A DNA stretch of 32,106 nt from Fibrobacteria bacterium GUT77 (GCA_001462255.1 LIUJ01000114.1:1-32106); one strand, 5' to 3'; numbered from the stretch's first letter, positions 16,111-25,089 are shown. The notes: generated by a model not told the origin, from the sequence alone. Made by a program: numbers and translations.

Positions 16111-17985
16111 ATGGGCACTATAGACCTTACAAAGGATTGGCAGCGCCTAAACATTCCCACGCATGTTCGGGACATTTTTAGCAACTGCCGCGGGCTACTC
16201 TTCCCCGCGAGCCGCGCCGAGCTCTTTGAGCTTGCCATCGGCGGGGCGGGCAATAAGACCTACGACGTTTGCTACGACGTTCCGGGCAAAGGTCCCGTCG
16301 TAGAGGCTACCGTCGTTAAGTGCAAAAACGGGCTCTCCGTTAACTACGCCGAGCCTTATATGCGCCGCCGCGACCCCGACTGCACGGTTGTAGGCGACTC
16401 AAAGCCCTCCGACAAAGAGCGCTTCTCCGAGCGCTTCGGTTGCGAGTTTGACACCGTGCGTGCCGATACATTCAATTGGCTGAAGGAGCAGGAACTTACG
16501 GCACTCGCCTTCACCTTGGGCGAGAGCACCCACGGGGCGCTCATGATCGCGCCGCGCAACGCCGGTTTCTTTGTCGGCGGGTTGGCCGACCTACAGGGGA
16601 TGGTGAATCCCCTCGAAATACCGGAAGATTTTCAGGTGGACTGCCTAATGTACGTGGCGCCGCCCTTCCGCCACACGCATTTTAACGGCAAACAGGTCGT
16701 GGTACACAATCGTTTAGACAATCTTCACGAGATATTTTCCTACAACCTGTACCCCGGCCCAAGCGCCAAAAAGGGCGTTTACGGGGCGCTCCTCACCATC
16801 GGAGAGCAAGAGAAGTGGCTTACGCTCCACGCCGCCACGGTACAGGTCGTTACCCCATACGACAACATCACTACCATAATGCACGAGGGGGCGAGCGGTA
16901 GCGGCAAAAGCGAGATGCTTGAGTTCGTCCACCGTGAGTGGGACGGGCGCCTTCTGCTTGGCCGCCACACGAAGACGGGGGCAAAGCGGATCATCTCCAT
17001 GAACCAGACCTGCTCACTGTACCCGGTTACCGACGATATGGCGATGTGCCCGCACGAGTTTCAGGAGAAGGGCGGCTATGTGCACGCCTGCGACGCCGAG
17101 CAGGCTTGGTTTGTCCGCCTCAACCACATAACCCACTACGGGACTGACCCGCATTTGGAGAACATAACCGTCCACGCGGAGAAACCGCTGATATTCCTTA
17201 ATATGCAGGGCGTCCCCGATTCTACCGTGCTGATATGGGAGCATATTGAGGACTCACCCGGTAAGCGTTGCCCCAATCCGCGTGTGATTCTGCCCCGCAA
17301 GCTTATGCCGGGTTGTGTGGATGGGGCCGTGGAAGTGCACGTTCGCAACTTCGGCATTCGCACCCCGCCGTGTACGCGGAAGCAACCCTCTTACGGCATA
17401 ATGGGCTTTTTGCACGTCTTGCCCCCGGCGTTGGGATGGATATGGCGCCTGATCTCCCCGCGCGGCTACGATAACCCCAGTGTCACCGACGACGACGCGA
17501 TGACCAGCGAGGGCGTCGGTTCGTACTGGCCGTTCGCCACGGGGTTGCGGGTAGACCACGCTAACCTAATATTGCGTCAAATACAGAAGACGCCGCAGGT
17601 GCGCTACACGCTTACCCCAAACCAGCACGTCGGCGCCTACGCCGTCAGCTTCATGCCGCAGTGGATAGCCAGAGAATACCTCGCCCGCCGCGGCGCGGCC
17701 AAGTTCCGACCGGAGCAGTTGGTGCCGGCCAGGTGTTCGCTCTTGGGGTACGCTTTCGCCACTATGCAGGTGGAGGGAACGCACCTTCAGCACGACTTCC
17801 TACGGGTGGACGAACAACCCGACGTAGGTCCGGACGGGTACGATGCCGGAGCGAAGATACTTAAGTCGTTCTTCGACGCCGAGCTCAAAAAGTTCCTCGT
17901 TCCGGAGCTGAACGATGTCGGGCGGAAGATCATAGAGTGCTGTTTGGACAATGGGACGGTCAAAGACTACGAGGCGCTTTTGTAA
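16111..17985 (+). CDS. DUF4914-type P-loop protein, PEPCK/HPr-kinase-like
   Basis: The 624-residue cytosolic protein has a clear P-loop, EGASGSGKSEML (residues 259-270; Lys266, Ser267). This form is much closer to HPr kinase (GxSGxGKSE) and PEP carboxykinase (GxSGTGKT) than to AAA proteins. Upstream lies a beta-rich region with LTLHAATVQVV just before the loop, as in PEPCK-type nucleotide domains. Downstream are LLLGRHTKTGAKRIISMNQT and ENITVHAEKPLIFLNMQG. Length and these blocks fit my recollection of the uncharacterised DUF4914 family of gut anaerobes. The substrate is unknown; a small-molecule or protein kinase or carboxykinase-like reaction is inference. The ATG follows AAAAGGAGG by only three bases. 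It is flanked by a hairpin upstream and its own terminator, so it is probably monocistronic. Confidence 0.65.
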   Translation: MGTIDLTKDWQRLNIPTHVRDIFSNCRGLLFPASRAELFELAIGGAGNKTYDVCYDVPGKGPVVEATVVKCKNGLSVNYAEPYMRRRDPDCTVVGDSKPSDKERFSERFGCEFDTVRADTFNWLKEQELTALAFTLGESTHGALMIAPRNAGFFVGGLADLQGMVNPLEIPEDFQVDCLMYVAPPFRHTHFNGKQVVVHNRLDNLHEIFSYNLYPGPSAKKGVYGALLTIGEQEKWLTLHAATVQVVTPYDNITTIMHEGASGSGKSEMLEFVHREWDGRLLLGRHTKTGAKRIISMNQTCSLYPVTDDMAMCPHEFQEKGGYVHACDAEQAWFVRLNHITHYGTDPHLENITVHAEKPLIFLNMQGVPDSTVLIWEHIEDSPGKRCPNPRVILPRKLMPGCVDGAVEVHVRNFGIRTPPCTRKQPSYGIMGFLHVLPPALGWIWRLISPRGYDNPSVTDDDAMTSEGVGSYWPFATGLRVDHANLILRQIQKTPQVRYTLTPNQHVGAYAVSFMPQWIAREYLARRGAAKFRPEQLVPARCSLLGYAFATMQVEGTHLQHDFLRVDEQPDVGPDGYDAGAKILKSFFDAELKKFLVPELNDVGRKIIECCLDNGTVKDYEALL

Positions 17986-18010
17986 ATATGTGATTGCCGC
18001 TTATATATGT

Positions 18011-18050
18011 GCCCGACGCAAAAAGTTCAATACCGTCGGGCCTTGTTTTT
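18011..18050 (+). terminator. Rho-independent terminator of the DUF4914-type gene
   Basis: Stem GCCCGACG (18011-18018) with CGTCGGGC (18034-18041), 15-base loop, then CTTGTTTTT. It lies 26 bases after the stop codon and before the helicase's ribosome-binding site, which argues against starting the helicase at 17994. Confidence 0.8.
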
Positions 18051-18098
18051 CCGTGCTTAATTGTATTTTTAATGGCATACGATGATGAGGAGGTTTTT

Positions 18099-21089
18099 AT
18101 GCTGTTGGACAATACAAAGGACGGCGCGGAGGACAAGACCGTAGCGGGATGGCTTTTGAGGTACGTTGAGGCCGGAGATATGGATATTCTGACCGGCTAC
18201 TTTACCGTCGGCGCCCTATCGTGGCTTAACGAGCGAATGCGCGGCAAGATTGAGCGGTTTCGCCTGATTTGGGGCGGGGTTGCCGGCGGTCCCACCGAAA
18301 AATTTGACCTTTTGACCCAAGAGATCGGGATAGACGGCGCCCTTACGCTGAAGAAAGCGGCGGAGAGCGCCGTTGATTTTTTAGAGCGGGACGAGGTAGA
18401 GCTTAAAATCGCCGAACCGGATTTATGCCAAGCAAAGCTTTTCTTGATGAACGCCGTTGACGACGGGCGCAAGTTCTTCGTTACGGGGAGTTCCAACCTA
18501 ACGGAGGCCGGACTTGGGGTGGGGCCGACCGGCGGCGCGGAGCTGAACGCCGCGGTTTTGGGCGGCGGCGAGTTTGCGGAGTTCGCGGCTTGGTTTGACG
18601 GTTTGTGGAACGGGACGCAAAAGGTCAGGGAAGCAAAACTGGAGTTTTTAGACGAGATCGCCAAAATATGCAAGGAGTACGCGCCGAGCGACGTGTACAT
18701 GATGATGGTATCCGAGCTGTTGCCCGAAGAGGTCTCGCGGGAAAAAATAGAACAACGACTGGGAAAGACCGAAGTTTACACTGCGTTGTTTGATTTTCAA
18801 AAAAAAGCGGTATTGAGCCTTGTAAAGATGCTGGAGAAGAAAAACGGCGCGATTTTGGCGGATGCCGTCGGTTTGGGCAAAACGTCCGTCGCGTTGGCCG
18901 TCATCAAGTATTACCGAATGCAAAATAGGGAAGTCGTGGTTCTCACCCCGGAGCGACGGAAGCGCGTATGGGAGCGGTACACGTGGCACAACGGCGCTCT
19001 CCCAAACGGCGACAATTTCGATTACGAAATAATATTTCACGCCGATTTGAACGAAGACGCCGTACGCGACAGGCTTGTATACCTAACGGACGAGAGACCT
19101 AAGCTCTTTGTCATAGACGAGAGCCACTGTTTGCGGAACGACAACGGCAGCCGGTATCGGTTTTTGTTGGAGAAGTTGTTGCGAAAAAACAGCGACGTAA
19201 AAACACTGATGTTGTCGGCCGCGCCGCTTAATAACTCATTTTGGGGATTGCGCAACCAATTTAAGCTGATAGGCGGTTTTGAAAACGCGGATCCCCTCTT
19301 CAGACAGGCGCAAGATAAGCTGAACGAGTGGGAAAAGGAGGAGCGTCCGACAATCGGTACGCTAATCGGGGCCTTGCGGGGAATCGACGGCGGGAATTTT
19401 CTGAATCTGACCGACTCCGTGATTTTAGCCAGGACGCGAACGATGATAGCGACTCCGAACATCACCTTTCCGACGCTTGAAAAATCCGTAAACATCATTG
19501 AACCCCCAAACTGCGTGGAGGGCGCGAAAACAATCGCCGATATAATGGATATGTTACCTACGCGTTTTTCCGCGTATATGCCGGCGGTCTACGCCGGTCT
19601 TACGAGCAAGCTGGTTGTTCCCGACGACAGCCGAATGGCGTTCCTTACCGTTAGAATGATGCACATCACGCTCGTAAAGCGTCTCGAAAGTTCATGGGTA
19701 TCTTTCAAAACAGCGCTTGAGAAGATAACGGAGCACCATCGGTCAGCGCTTAAGATGCTGGAGAAATCCGGCGAAATAGATTCTCCGGACGCGACCGAAC
19801 TTCTGCGGGACGAAGACTCTTCGGAGTTTGACGAGCTGACCGTCGGCAAAAAACAAAAAATATCCATAAAGGACATAAGTGACATAAACAAGTACGAAAA
19901 GGACCTATCGGAAGACGCGGAAAAATTGGATAATCTGTTGACGGAGTTGGAAAAATTTTCGTTGGCCAAAGATCTCAAAATCAAGTGGCTGATAAAAACC
20001 GTCGAAAAACACGTCCAAAACGACGACGGCGGCAAGAAAGTGCTGATATTCACGAGTTACATTGACACCGCCGAGTATTTGTTCAACTGCCTAAGAGTAT
20101 ATTTCAGCAATCGCGCTACAGTGGAATGCGTTACCGGCGACACAAAAAACATTGAGGATATTCTCGCGCGGTTTTCGCCCGTTTCCCAAAAAGCAAACGA
20201 CGACAGGCTCAAAAACCCGATCGACATATTGATCGCGACGGATGTTTTGGGGGAGGGTCAGAACCTTCAAGACTGCGACTGCGTTGTAAACTATGATATC
20301 CACTGGGACCCCATACGCGTCGTCCAACGCGTCGGGAGAATAAATCGCGTAGGCGGTAAAAATAAAACCGTCCAATGCGTGAATTTTTGGCCGAGCCAAA
20401 GCATAGACGAGTACATGAACCTTCGCGGGCATATAGATGAACGTTTGGCAACAATGAAGGTGGCCGACTCCGTCGTATCCAACGACACGTATGATATCGG
20501 AGAAACGAGCGGCGCTAACATTATTGAGCGGGCGCAAATAAAAAAGAATTTAATTATAATACGAAACAATATAGAAGACGTTGAACGGGAAACGCTTAGT
20601 TTGAACCATCTGTCTTTAGAGGTCTTTAGGCAGGATTTGACCGAAGAGTCGGTGGAACGATACAAGAGCCTGCCGCACGGCATTTTCAGCGGCTTCAAAG
20701 CGGAACGGCAAGGCCTAATAGCGCTACTGCGGCACAGAAAGAACCGCGAAAAAAAGATCGCCTTTATAAACGAACGCGGCGAGGAAATACTGTCGAGCCG
20801 GCAGGAGATACTGCAATTTTTGCACGACAACAAGAACAAACCTCGGTATGTTCCAACGTCGATAGAAGAATGCGACGGCGTCGAATCGGACAAATTTTCG
20901 CTGGCGCTTAGAACATGGCTTGAAACAAAAATCGGCGCGGAGATTAAAACGGTAATGGACGGACTGTTCGCCGGCGGTCAGGCCGCGCTTGACCTGTCGG
21001 CGAAGCAGCAAGCGCATTTGGAAGAAACGCTCGCGCCGAACAATTGGGATTTGATTTGCTGGGAGGTCGTGAGCAAAGAAAACCTATAA
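18099..21089 (+). CDS. PLD-like/SNF2-type helicase (superfamily 2), PLD active-site His missing
   Basis: I place the start at ATG 18099 (996 residues) because GGAGG (18089-18093) precedes it by five bases and a terminator lies inside the longer frame. The N-terminal ~170 residues form a phospholipase-D-like domain: DILTGYFTVGAL near 29-40, CQAKLFLM (110-117), and VTGSSNLTEAGLG (128-140). The normal H-x-K is Q111-A-K113 here, so the catalytic His is absent. The SF2 helicase follows: Walker A DAVGLGKT (255-262), DESH (340-343), SAAP (373-376), and motifs IV-VI in ILIATDVLGEGQNLQD ... RVVQRVGRINRVGG (about 707-750). Proteins of this layout occur in DNA repair and phage-defence loci. No methylase or other partner is adjacent; dapF follows after 137 bases. 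Confidence 0.85.
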   Translation: MLLDNTKDGAEDKTVAGWLLRYVEAGDMDILTGYFTVGALSWLNERMRGKIERFRLIWGGVAGGPTEKFDLLTQEIGIDGALTLKKAAESAVDFLERDEVELKIAEPDLCQAKLFLMNAVDDGRKFFVTGSSNLTEAGLGVGPTGGAELNAAVLGGGEFAEFAAWFDGLWNGTQKVREAKLEFLDEIAKICKEYAPSDVYMMMVSELLPEEVSREKIEQRLGKTEVYTALFDFQKKAVLSLVKMLEKKNGAILADAVGLGKTSVALAVIKYYRMQNREVVVLTPERRKRVWERYTWHNGALPNGDNFDYEIIFHADLNEDAVRDRLVYLTDERPKLFVIDESHCLRNDNGSRYRFLLEKLLRKNSDVKTLMLSAAPLNNSFWGLRNQFKLIGGFENADPLFRQAQDKLNEWEKEERPTIGTLIGALRGIDGGNFLNLTDSVILARTRTMIATPNITFPTLEKSVNIIEPPNCVEGAKTIADIMDMLPTRFSAYMPAVYAGLTSKLVVPDDSRMAFLTVRMMHITLVKRLESSWVSFKTALEKITEHHRSALKMLEKSGEIDSPDATELLRDEDSSEFDELTVGKKQKISIKDISDINKYEKDLSEDAEKLDNLLTELEKFSLAKDLKIKWLIKTVEKHVQNDDGGKKVLIFTSYIDTAEYLFNCLRVYFSNRATVECVTGDTKNIEDILARFSPVSQKANDDRLKNPIDILIATDVLGEGQNLQDCDCVVNYDIHWDPIRVVQRVGRINRVGGKNKTVQCVNFWPSQSIDEYMNLRGHIDERLATMKVADSVVSNDTYDIGETSGANIIERAQIKKNLIIIRNNIEDVERETLSLNHLSLEVFRQDLTEESVERYKSLPHGIFSGFKAERQGLIALLRHRKNREKKIAFINERGEEILSSRQEILQFLHDNKNKPRYVPTSIEECDGVESDKFSLALRTWLETKIGAEIKTVMDGLFAGGQAALDLSAKQQAHLEETLAPNNWDLICWEVVSKENL

Positions 21090-21226
21090 TCTCGAAGACG
21101 ACGCGGGTTGAAAAAGCGTTCCCCATTCTCATTATCAGTGGGGCTGATGTCGGTAGTATTGGTCATTAGGGCGGTTAAAGCGATAAAATAACGTTCCACA
21201 TCCGAATCACCGGAGGCAATATCAAT

Positions 21227-22099
21227 ATGGGCATTACGCAATTCATAAAACTCGAAGGACTCGGCAACGACTTCGTAATGTTGGACTGCGCCGACACCGC
21301 GCAATCCGACGCCGTCGCTTCTCGCGCCGCCGCGTTGTGCGACAGGCGGCGCGGGGTCGGGGCGGACGGGGTTATATGCGTGCTTCCGGCGACGACCGGC
21401 GGTCGCGGCACCAAGGCGGATTATCGTATGCGGATTTTCAACGCCGACGGCAGCGAGGCGGAGATGTGCGGCAACGGCGTACGATGCTTCGGGGAGTATT
21501 TGCGCCAAACCGGCCGCCCCGCGGAGCGCTTTGTCATTGAGACGCTCGCCGGGCCGATAGAGGTTGAGTACTTGGGCGGCGGACAGCACGGCGGCGGGAA
21601 TTACCGCGTGAACATGGGCGCTCCGCGCCTTCTGCCGGACGATATTCCGGTCGTCCCGGCGGAGATTACGGACAAAGACTTCATCATGCGGGAGGTCGTG
21701 GCTCTCGACAAAACCTTTTTAGTCACGGCGGTGTCTATGGGCAACCCGCACGCGGTAGTGTACGCGGAAGAGCTGAGCGACGAATTGGTGCTGGAAGCGG
21801 GCCCGGCGATCCAGCGACACCCGTTCTTTCCCAAGGGCGTGAACGTGGAGTTCGTGCATATCATATCGGCGGACGAGGTGCGCATGAGGGTCTACGAACG
21901 CGGTTGCGGGGAGACCCAAGCCTGCGGGACGGGGGCGTGCGCCGCCGTGGTCGCAGGGGTGGTTAGCGGGCTGGGCGGAAACGACGTGACGGTGCGCCTG
22001 TTGGGTGGCGATTTGCGGATATCGTGGAACGGAGATAGGGAACATCCGGTGTTTATGACCGGGCCGGCCAAAGCGGTATTCCGCGGAGAGTTAATGTAG
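21227..22099 (+). CDS. dapF: Diaminopimelate epimerase
   Basis: DapF converts LL- to meso-diaminopimelate, the last step before lysine and a peptidoglycan precursor, using two cysteines as acid and base without cofactor. The 290-residue length is normal. Both active-site cysteines are in place: Cys81 in AEMCGNGVRC and Cys233 in TQACGTGAC. FIKLEGLGNDFVMLD at the N-terminus, GADGVI, FNADGSEAE and MGNPHAV (171-177) are all family signatures. The ATG follows GGAGG by nine bases. It suggests a meso-DAP peptidoglycan, as expected for a diderm. It lies 137 bases after the helicase and is probably separately expressed. Confidence 0.97.
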   Translation: MGITQFIKLEGLGNDFVMLDCADTAQSDAVASRAAALCDRRRGVGADGVICVLPATTGGRGTKADYRMRIFNADGSEAEMCGNGVRCFGEYLRQTGRPAERFVIETLAGPIEVEYLGGGQHGGGNYRVNMGAPRLLPDDIPVVPAEITDKDFIMREVVALDKTFLVTAVSMGNPHAVVYAEELSDELVLEAGPAIQRHPFFPKGVNVEFVHIISADEVRMRVYERGCGETQACGTGACAAVVAGVVSGLGGNDVTVRLLGGDLRISWNGDREHPVFMTGPAKAVFRGELM

Positions 22100-22183
22100 A
22101 AATGTCTTAACATCCCCTACGTATGACCTTGGATTCCGCCGATAAATTGCCCGTAGAGGTCTCTTAATTTATGAAAATTTTTA

Positions 22184-22212
22184 TTGACAACGTGTGTAAA
22201 ATATGGCACAAT
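22184..22212 (+). promoter_or_regulatory. Promoter of the DUF4143 ATPase gene
   Basis: Perfect -35 TTGACA (22184-22189), 17-base spacer, -10-like CACAAT (22207-22212). The predicted transcript start falls at or just inside the 36-bp palindrome that begins at 22219. Confidence 0.5.
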
Positions 22213-22218
22213 ATACAC

Positions 22219-22254
22219 TGTAGTGCACAAAAAAGACCTTTTTTATGCACTACA
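22219..22254 (+). repeat. 36-bp near-perfect palindrome before the DUF4143 ATPase
   Basis: Arms TGTAGTGCAcAAAAAAG (22219-22235) and its reverse complement with one mismatch (22238-22254) are separated by two bases. The right arm touches the AAGGA ribosome-binding site (22254-22258). As DNA it could be an operator; as RNA, a hairpin from the first bases of the transcript that would mask the ribosome-binding site. Confidence 0.75.
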
Positions 22255-22265
22255 AGGACACTATT

Positions 22266-23528
22266 ATGATAAAAACAGTAATTCTGCAGCAAAAAGAGGA
22301 GCGGGACGCGCTTTTGCGGCGCGAGTACGCAAAGCGCGTTTTCGCGGGTGCACAGAGTGACCTCCTTGCGACGGGCGTAATCAAACTGATTACCGGACCT
22401 AGGCGCGCCGGAAAGTCGGTCTTTTCGCTACAACTGTTGAAATCCAAAAACTTCGCCTACTTGAACTTCGACGACGCTCTGCTTTTACGCCGCTTTGATG
22501 AAGACATCGTCATGCAGTCGCTCTTGGAGATCTATCCCGGATTTGAATATTTGTTTTTAGACGAGATTCAAAATCTGCCCGAATGGGATCTTTGGGTAGC
22601 GAAATTGTATCGTCGGGGAATTAATCTCGTAATAACGGGGTCTAACTCGAAACTTCTATCCAATGAAATGGCAAGCGCGCTTACCGGACGGTTTATTCAA
22701 ATAAATATATTACCGTTCAGTTACGCGGAAACGCTCGCGTTCAACAACATCCCCGTTCGTTACGAAACGCCTGCGGAAAAAGCGCTTATTTTACGGCAAT
22801 TAACCGAAATCTTGGAATACGGTTCCTTTCCAGAAATCATAAAATCGCGCGATCTTACGCGCAATTACTTGTCCGCCTTGTGGGATTCCATCTTGCTGAA
22901 AGATATAGCCAGACGTTTCAATGTACGCAACGGCAACGAGTTGTACAATTTGGCGACGTACTTATTGACTAACTACTGCAATCCGTTTTCCGTCAATCAG
23001 TTGGTGAAAAACCTGAATATCGGCAGCGCGCACACCGCTCAAAAATTTTGCGGGTATCTAACGCAACCATACCTGTTTTTCTACCTGCGACGCTACAACA
23101 ATAAACTGAAACTCATGAACAAAGTATCGCAAAAAGCGTATATAGTTGATAACGGATTTATAGCGGCGCAATCGTTTGAGTTATCGGAAAACAGCGGAAG
23201 GCTATTGGAAAATTTGGTGTTTATAGAACTGTTGCGACGCGGATACAACACGCAACAAACGTTGTTTTACTACCGTACGCGTAACGATAAAGAAATAGAT
23301 TTTGTTTGCCGCGACAAACATAAAATCGAAACGTTGATACAAGTGTCATATAATATACAGAATTCGAAAACCTACCGGCGTGAAATCGCCGCGCTCATCG
23401 AAGCGAACGAAGAACTGGGTTGCGGCAATCTTTTGCTACTTACCTGGGACGACGAAAAAACGGAAATGATAGACGGGGTATCCATAAACGTAAAACCGGT
23501 GTGGAAGTGGTTGCTTGGGGTCGGATAG
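22266..23528 (+). CDS. AAA_14/DUF4143 ATP-binding protein
   Basis: The 420-residue protein belongs to the AAA_14 plus DUF4143 ATPases, abundant and mostly uncharacterised in anaerobes and archaea. Walker A is GPRRAGKS (44-51), Walker B LFLDEIQ (96-102), sensor ITGSNSKLL (123-131), then LTGRF (139-143). The C-terminal DUF4143 part ends with a PD-(D/E)XK-like strand pair (EIDFVCRDKHK ... LIQVSYN). I chose ATG 22266, since AAGGA lies seven bases before it; the alternative ATG at 22245 is inside the palindrome. Because the palindrome abuts the ribosome-binding site, expression is likely controlled locally. The gene is AT-richer than dapF, so recent transfer is possible. Confidence 0.9.
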   Translation: MIKTVILQQKEERDALLRREYAKRVFAGAQSDLLATGVIKLITGPRRAGKSVFSLQLLKSKNFAYLNFDDALLLRRFDEDIVMQSLLEIYPGFEYLFLDEIQNLPEWDLWVAKLYRRGINLVITGSNSKLLSNEMASALTGRFIQINILPFSYAETLAFNNIPVRYETPAEKALILRQLTEILEYGSFPEIIKSRDLTRNYLSALWDSILLKDIARRFNVRNGNELYNLATYLLTNYCNPFSVNQLVKNLNIGSAHTAQKFCGYLTQPYLFFYLRRYNNKLKLMNKVSQKAYIVDNGFIAAQSFELSENSGRLLENLVFIELLRRGYNTQQTLFYYRTRNDKEIDFVCRDKHKIETLIQVSYNIQNSKTYRREIAALIEANEELGCGNLLLLTWDDEKTEMIDGVSINVKPVWKWLLGVG

Positions 23529-23536
23529 GGAAAGGG

Positions 23537-23562
23537 AAGGACGCCCGAGTGAGGGCGTCCTT
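23537..23562. terminator. Hairpin between convergent DUF4143 and FISUMP genes
   Basis: Perfect 10-bp stem (arms AAGGACGCCC and GGGCGTCCTT, loop GAGTGA) eight bases after the DUF4143 stop and 79 bases beyond the FISUMP stop. No long U-tract on either side, so a bidirectional terminator or REP-like element. Confidence 0.55.
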
Positions 23563-23640
23563 GAGGGACGGAGGGGGGAGTTAGTCGGCGACGCTATTCG
23601 CAATGGAATTGAACGATAGCGGTATCGGTTCTGTTGCGCG

Positions 23641-24330
23641 TCAGTTTTGGACACAGCGCACCGACATTCCGCCGCCCTTGCCGCCGTAACTCTCGCCTAC
23701 GTCGTTGTCGCCGTGGCTCATGGTACGGATGTACGCGTTGCCGTCGCCGCCGTATTCCGTAGATGTCCACCAAAAGCCGATGCTGCCGGCATAACTGAAA
23801 TCACCGGCTGAGTAGTGGCGGCTACCGCCTGGAAGAGCGGAAAATCCGCGGCTGTCGGTGCCGTTGCCGTCTTCGTCCCATCCCGATGCCGCCTTCAACC
23901 TCTTGCCCGCAACCTCTTCGCCGCCGGCCGCTTCCGACAACGCCGCCCATTCCAAACGCGTAGGCAAATGCCAACCTGCCGGACAGACTGTCGTCGCCGC
24001 CTCCCAAGCGTACAACCTACCGTATTTGCCGCAGTTGGCGCTGTCGTCGCCGTAGCACCAAGATCCATTGGATCGATAGCGCAGATTCTCCGCCAACCAC
24101 GTCTGCCCGCCGATCTTCGCGGTTTTGTAGACCTCGGCGTCGCGGTCGTCGGTGAACACGCTCGTTTCGGGCGGCGGTTCGGGGGGTTCGGGCGTTCGGA
24201 ACATTTCTGATAGTTGTTCCTGCTCCTGCGCCGGTTTCTTCGAACATCCCGACAAACCGTACGCCGTAAGCGTCGCAAACAAAGCCGCGGTGAGCAACGG
24301 CGCTCGCCATATCACGATAAATTTACTCAT
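23641..24330 (-). CDS. FISUMP-domain lipoprotein
   Basis: I start at ATG 24328-24330 (229 residues), with GGGG six to nine bases upstream, because it gives a proper lipoprotein signal: basic-hydrophobic N-terminus, then lipobox LSGC with Cys29. A Pro/Glu linker (about 45-55) leads to one FISUMP domain that fills the rest: IGGQTWLAENLRYRS, WCYGDDSANCGKYGRLY, CPAGWHLPTRLEW, GFSALPGGSRHY, FWWTSTEY, and a terminal GMSVRCVQN. It is the compact form of the domain also found at the end of the 657-residue protein near 4 kb. It is probably surface-anchored; the role is unknown. It diverges from the lptC-like gene. Confidence 0.88.
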   Translation of the reverse strand: MSKFIVIWRAPLLTAALFATLTAYGLSGCSKKPAQEQEQLSEMFRTPEPPEPPPETSVFTDDRDAEVYKTAKIGGQTWLAENLRYRSNGSWCYGDDSANCGKYGRLYAWEAATTVCPAGWHLPTRLEWAALSEAAGGEEVAGKRLKAASGWDEDGNGTDSRGFSALPGGSRHYSAGDFSYAGSIGFWWTSTEYGGDGNAYIRTMSHGDNDVGESYGGKGGGMSVRCVQN

Positions 24331-24482
24331 AAACGCCCCCGTCGTTAAATTGTCCGCCGCAACCGCTCGCATACTAAAAATATAGTAAACTTTGTCGCGG
24401 ACAGTATTGTTTTTTTAGAGAATATGCGCGTTTGTGCCCGTGAATCCTAACTTTTTTGAAAAATTCCCACAACCGTACAATC

Positions 24483-24500
24483 TATAATTTATATTATAAT
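24483..24500 (+). promoter_or_regulatory. -10-like boxes immediately before the lptC-like start
   Basis: Two TATAAT hexamers (24483-24488 and 24495-24500) lie directly before ATG 24502, and no Shine-Dalgarno sequence is present. If the first is used, the transcript would have a leader of about seven bases or less, close to leaderless. Confidence 0.4.
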
Positions 24501-24501
24501 A

Positions 24502-25089
24502 ATGGCTAACATATCGTACATAACGGCGTTATCGGCGTGCGCGGCGCTCCTCCTATCCGTCGGTTGCGCCCCCCAAAAGGCTCCGTTGCCGGTCGGCGAG
24601 AAGGTCATTACCGCTCCTCACCAAGAATTGACCGACGCCTCCCTGTACTTCTACCAAGGCGATGTCAAGCGATGGTGGTTGGACACCGACTACATGAGCC
24701 GTCCGCTGGCCGATACCGGCGATATTACCGTGGCCCCGGTACGCATTATCGTATACGATTCGCTGGGCAAGCCGTCTACCCGCATTGCCTCCGACTCCGG
24801 TTCGAGCGATTCCAAGATGGCGGTGTTCGATCTTTGGGGCAAAGTTAATATAAAGAACGAAGAGGGGATGATTGTAACCGGCGAGCGGCTCCGCTGGTAC
24901 AAGGACGCGCGGTTGGTCACCTCCGATACGTTCGTGCAGGTGGAAACCAAGAAGGGCGATATTTTGCGCGGTAAAGGGTTGGAGGCGCGGGACAATTTTT
25001 CGCGTTTTTCCTTCAACGCGGAGGTGCAGGGGGTTTTCCCCGACTTCAAACGCAGGATGGAGGAGGGCGATGAGGATTTTCTCCGATAA
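24502..25089 (+). CDS. lptC: LptC-like LPS-export protein (lipoprotein-type N-terminus)
   Basis: The 195-residue protein resembles LptC, the single-span or anchored periplasmic partner that passes LPS from the LptBFG transporter to LptA. A hydrophobic N-terminus ends in LLLSVGC (Cys22), a possible but not classical lipobox, and the first ten residues lack Lys/Arg. The body has the LptC/OstA beta-jellyroll pattern: VRIIVYDSLGKPSTRI (81-96), LWGKVNIKNEEGMIVTGERLRWY, and VTSDTFVQVETKKGDILRGKGLEA. Its end overlaps the next gene, an OstA/LptA-like protein, by 20 bases, so the two are translationally coupled, matching the usual lptC-lptA order. No Shine-Dalgarno sequence precedes the ATG. Confidence 0.8.
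   Translation: MANISYITALSACAALLLSVGCAPQKAPLPVGEKVITAPHQELTDASLYFYQGDVKRWWLDTDYMSRPLADTGDITVAPVRIIVYDSLGKPSTRIASDSGSSDSKMAVFDLWGKVNIKNEEGMIVTGERLRWYKDARLVTSDTFVQVETKKGDILRGKGLEARDNFSRFSFNAEVQGVFPDFKRRMEEGDEDFLR

Noticed and set aside
17994-18098. Longer N-terminus of the helicase from TTG 17994
   Set aside because: A rho-independent terminator (18011-18050) lies in this stretch and GGAGG points to ATG 18099.
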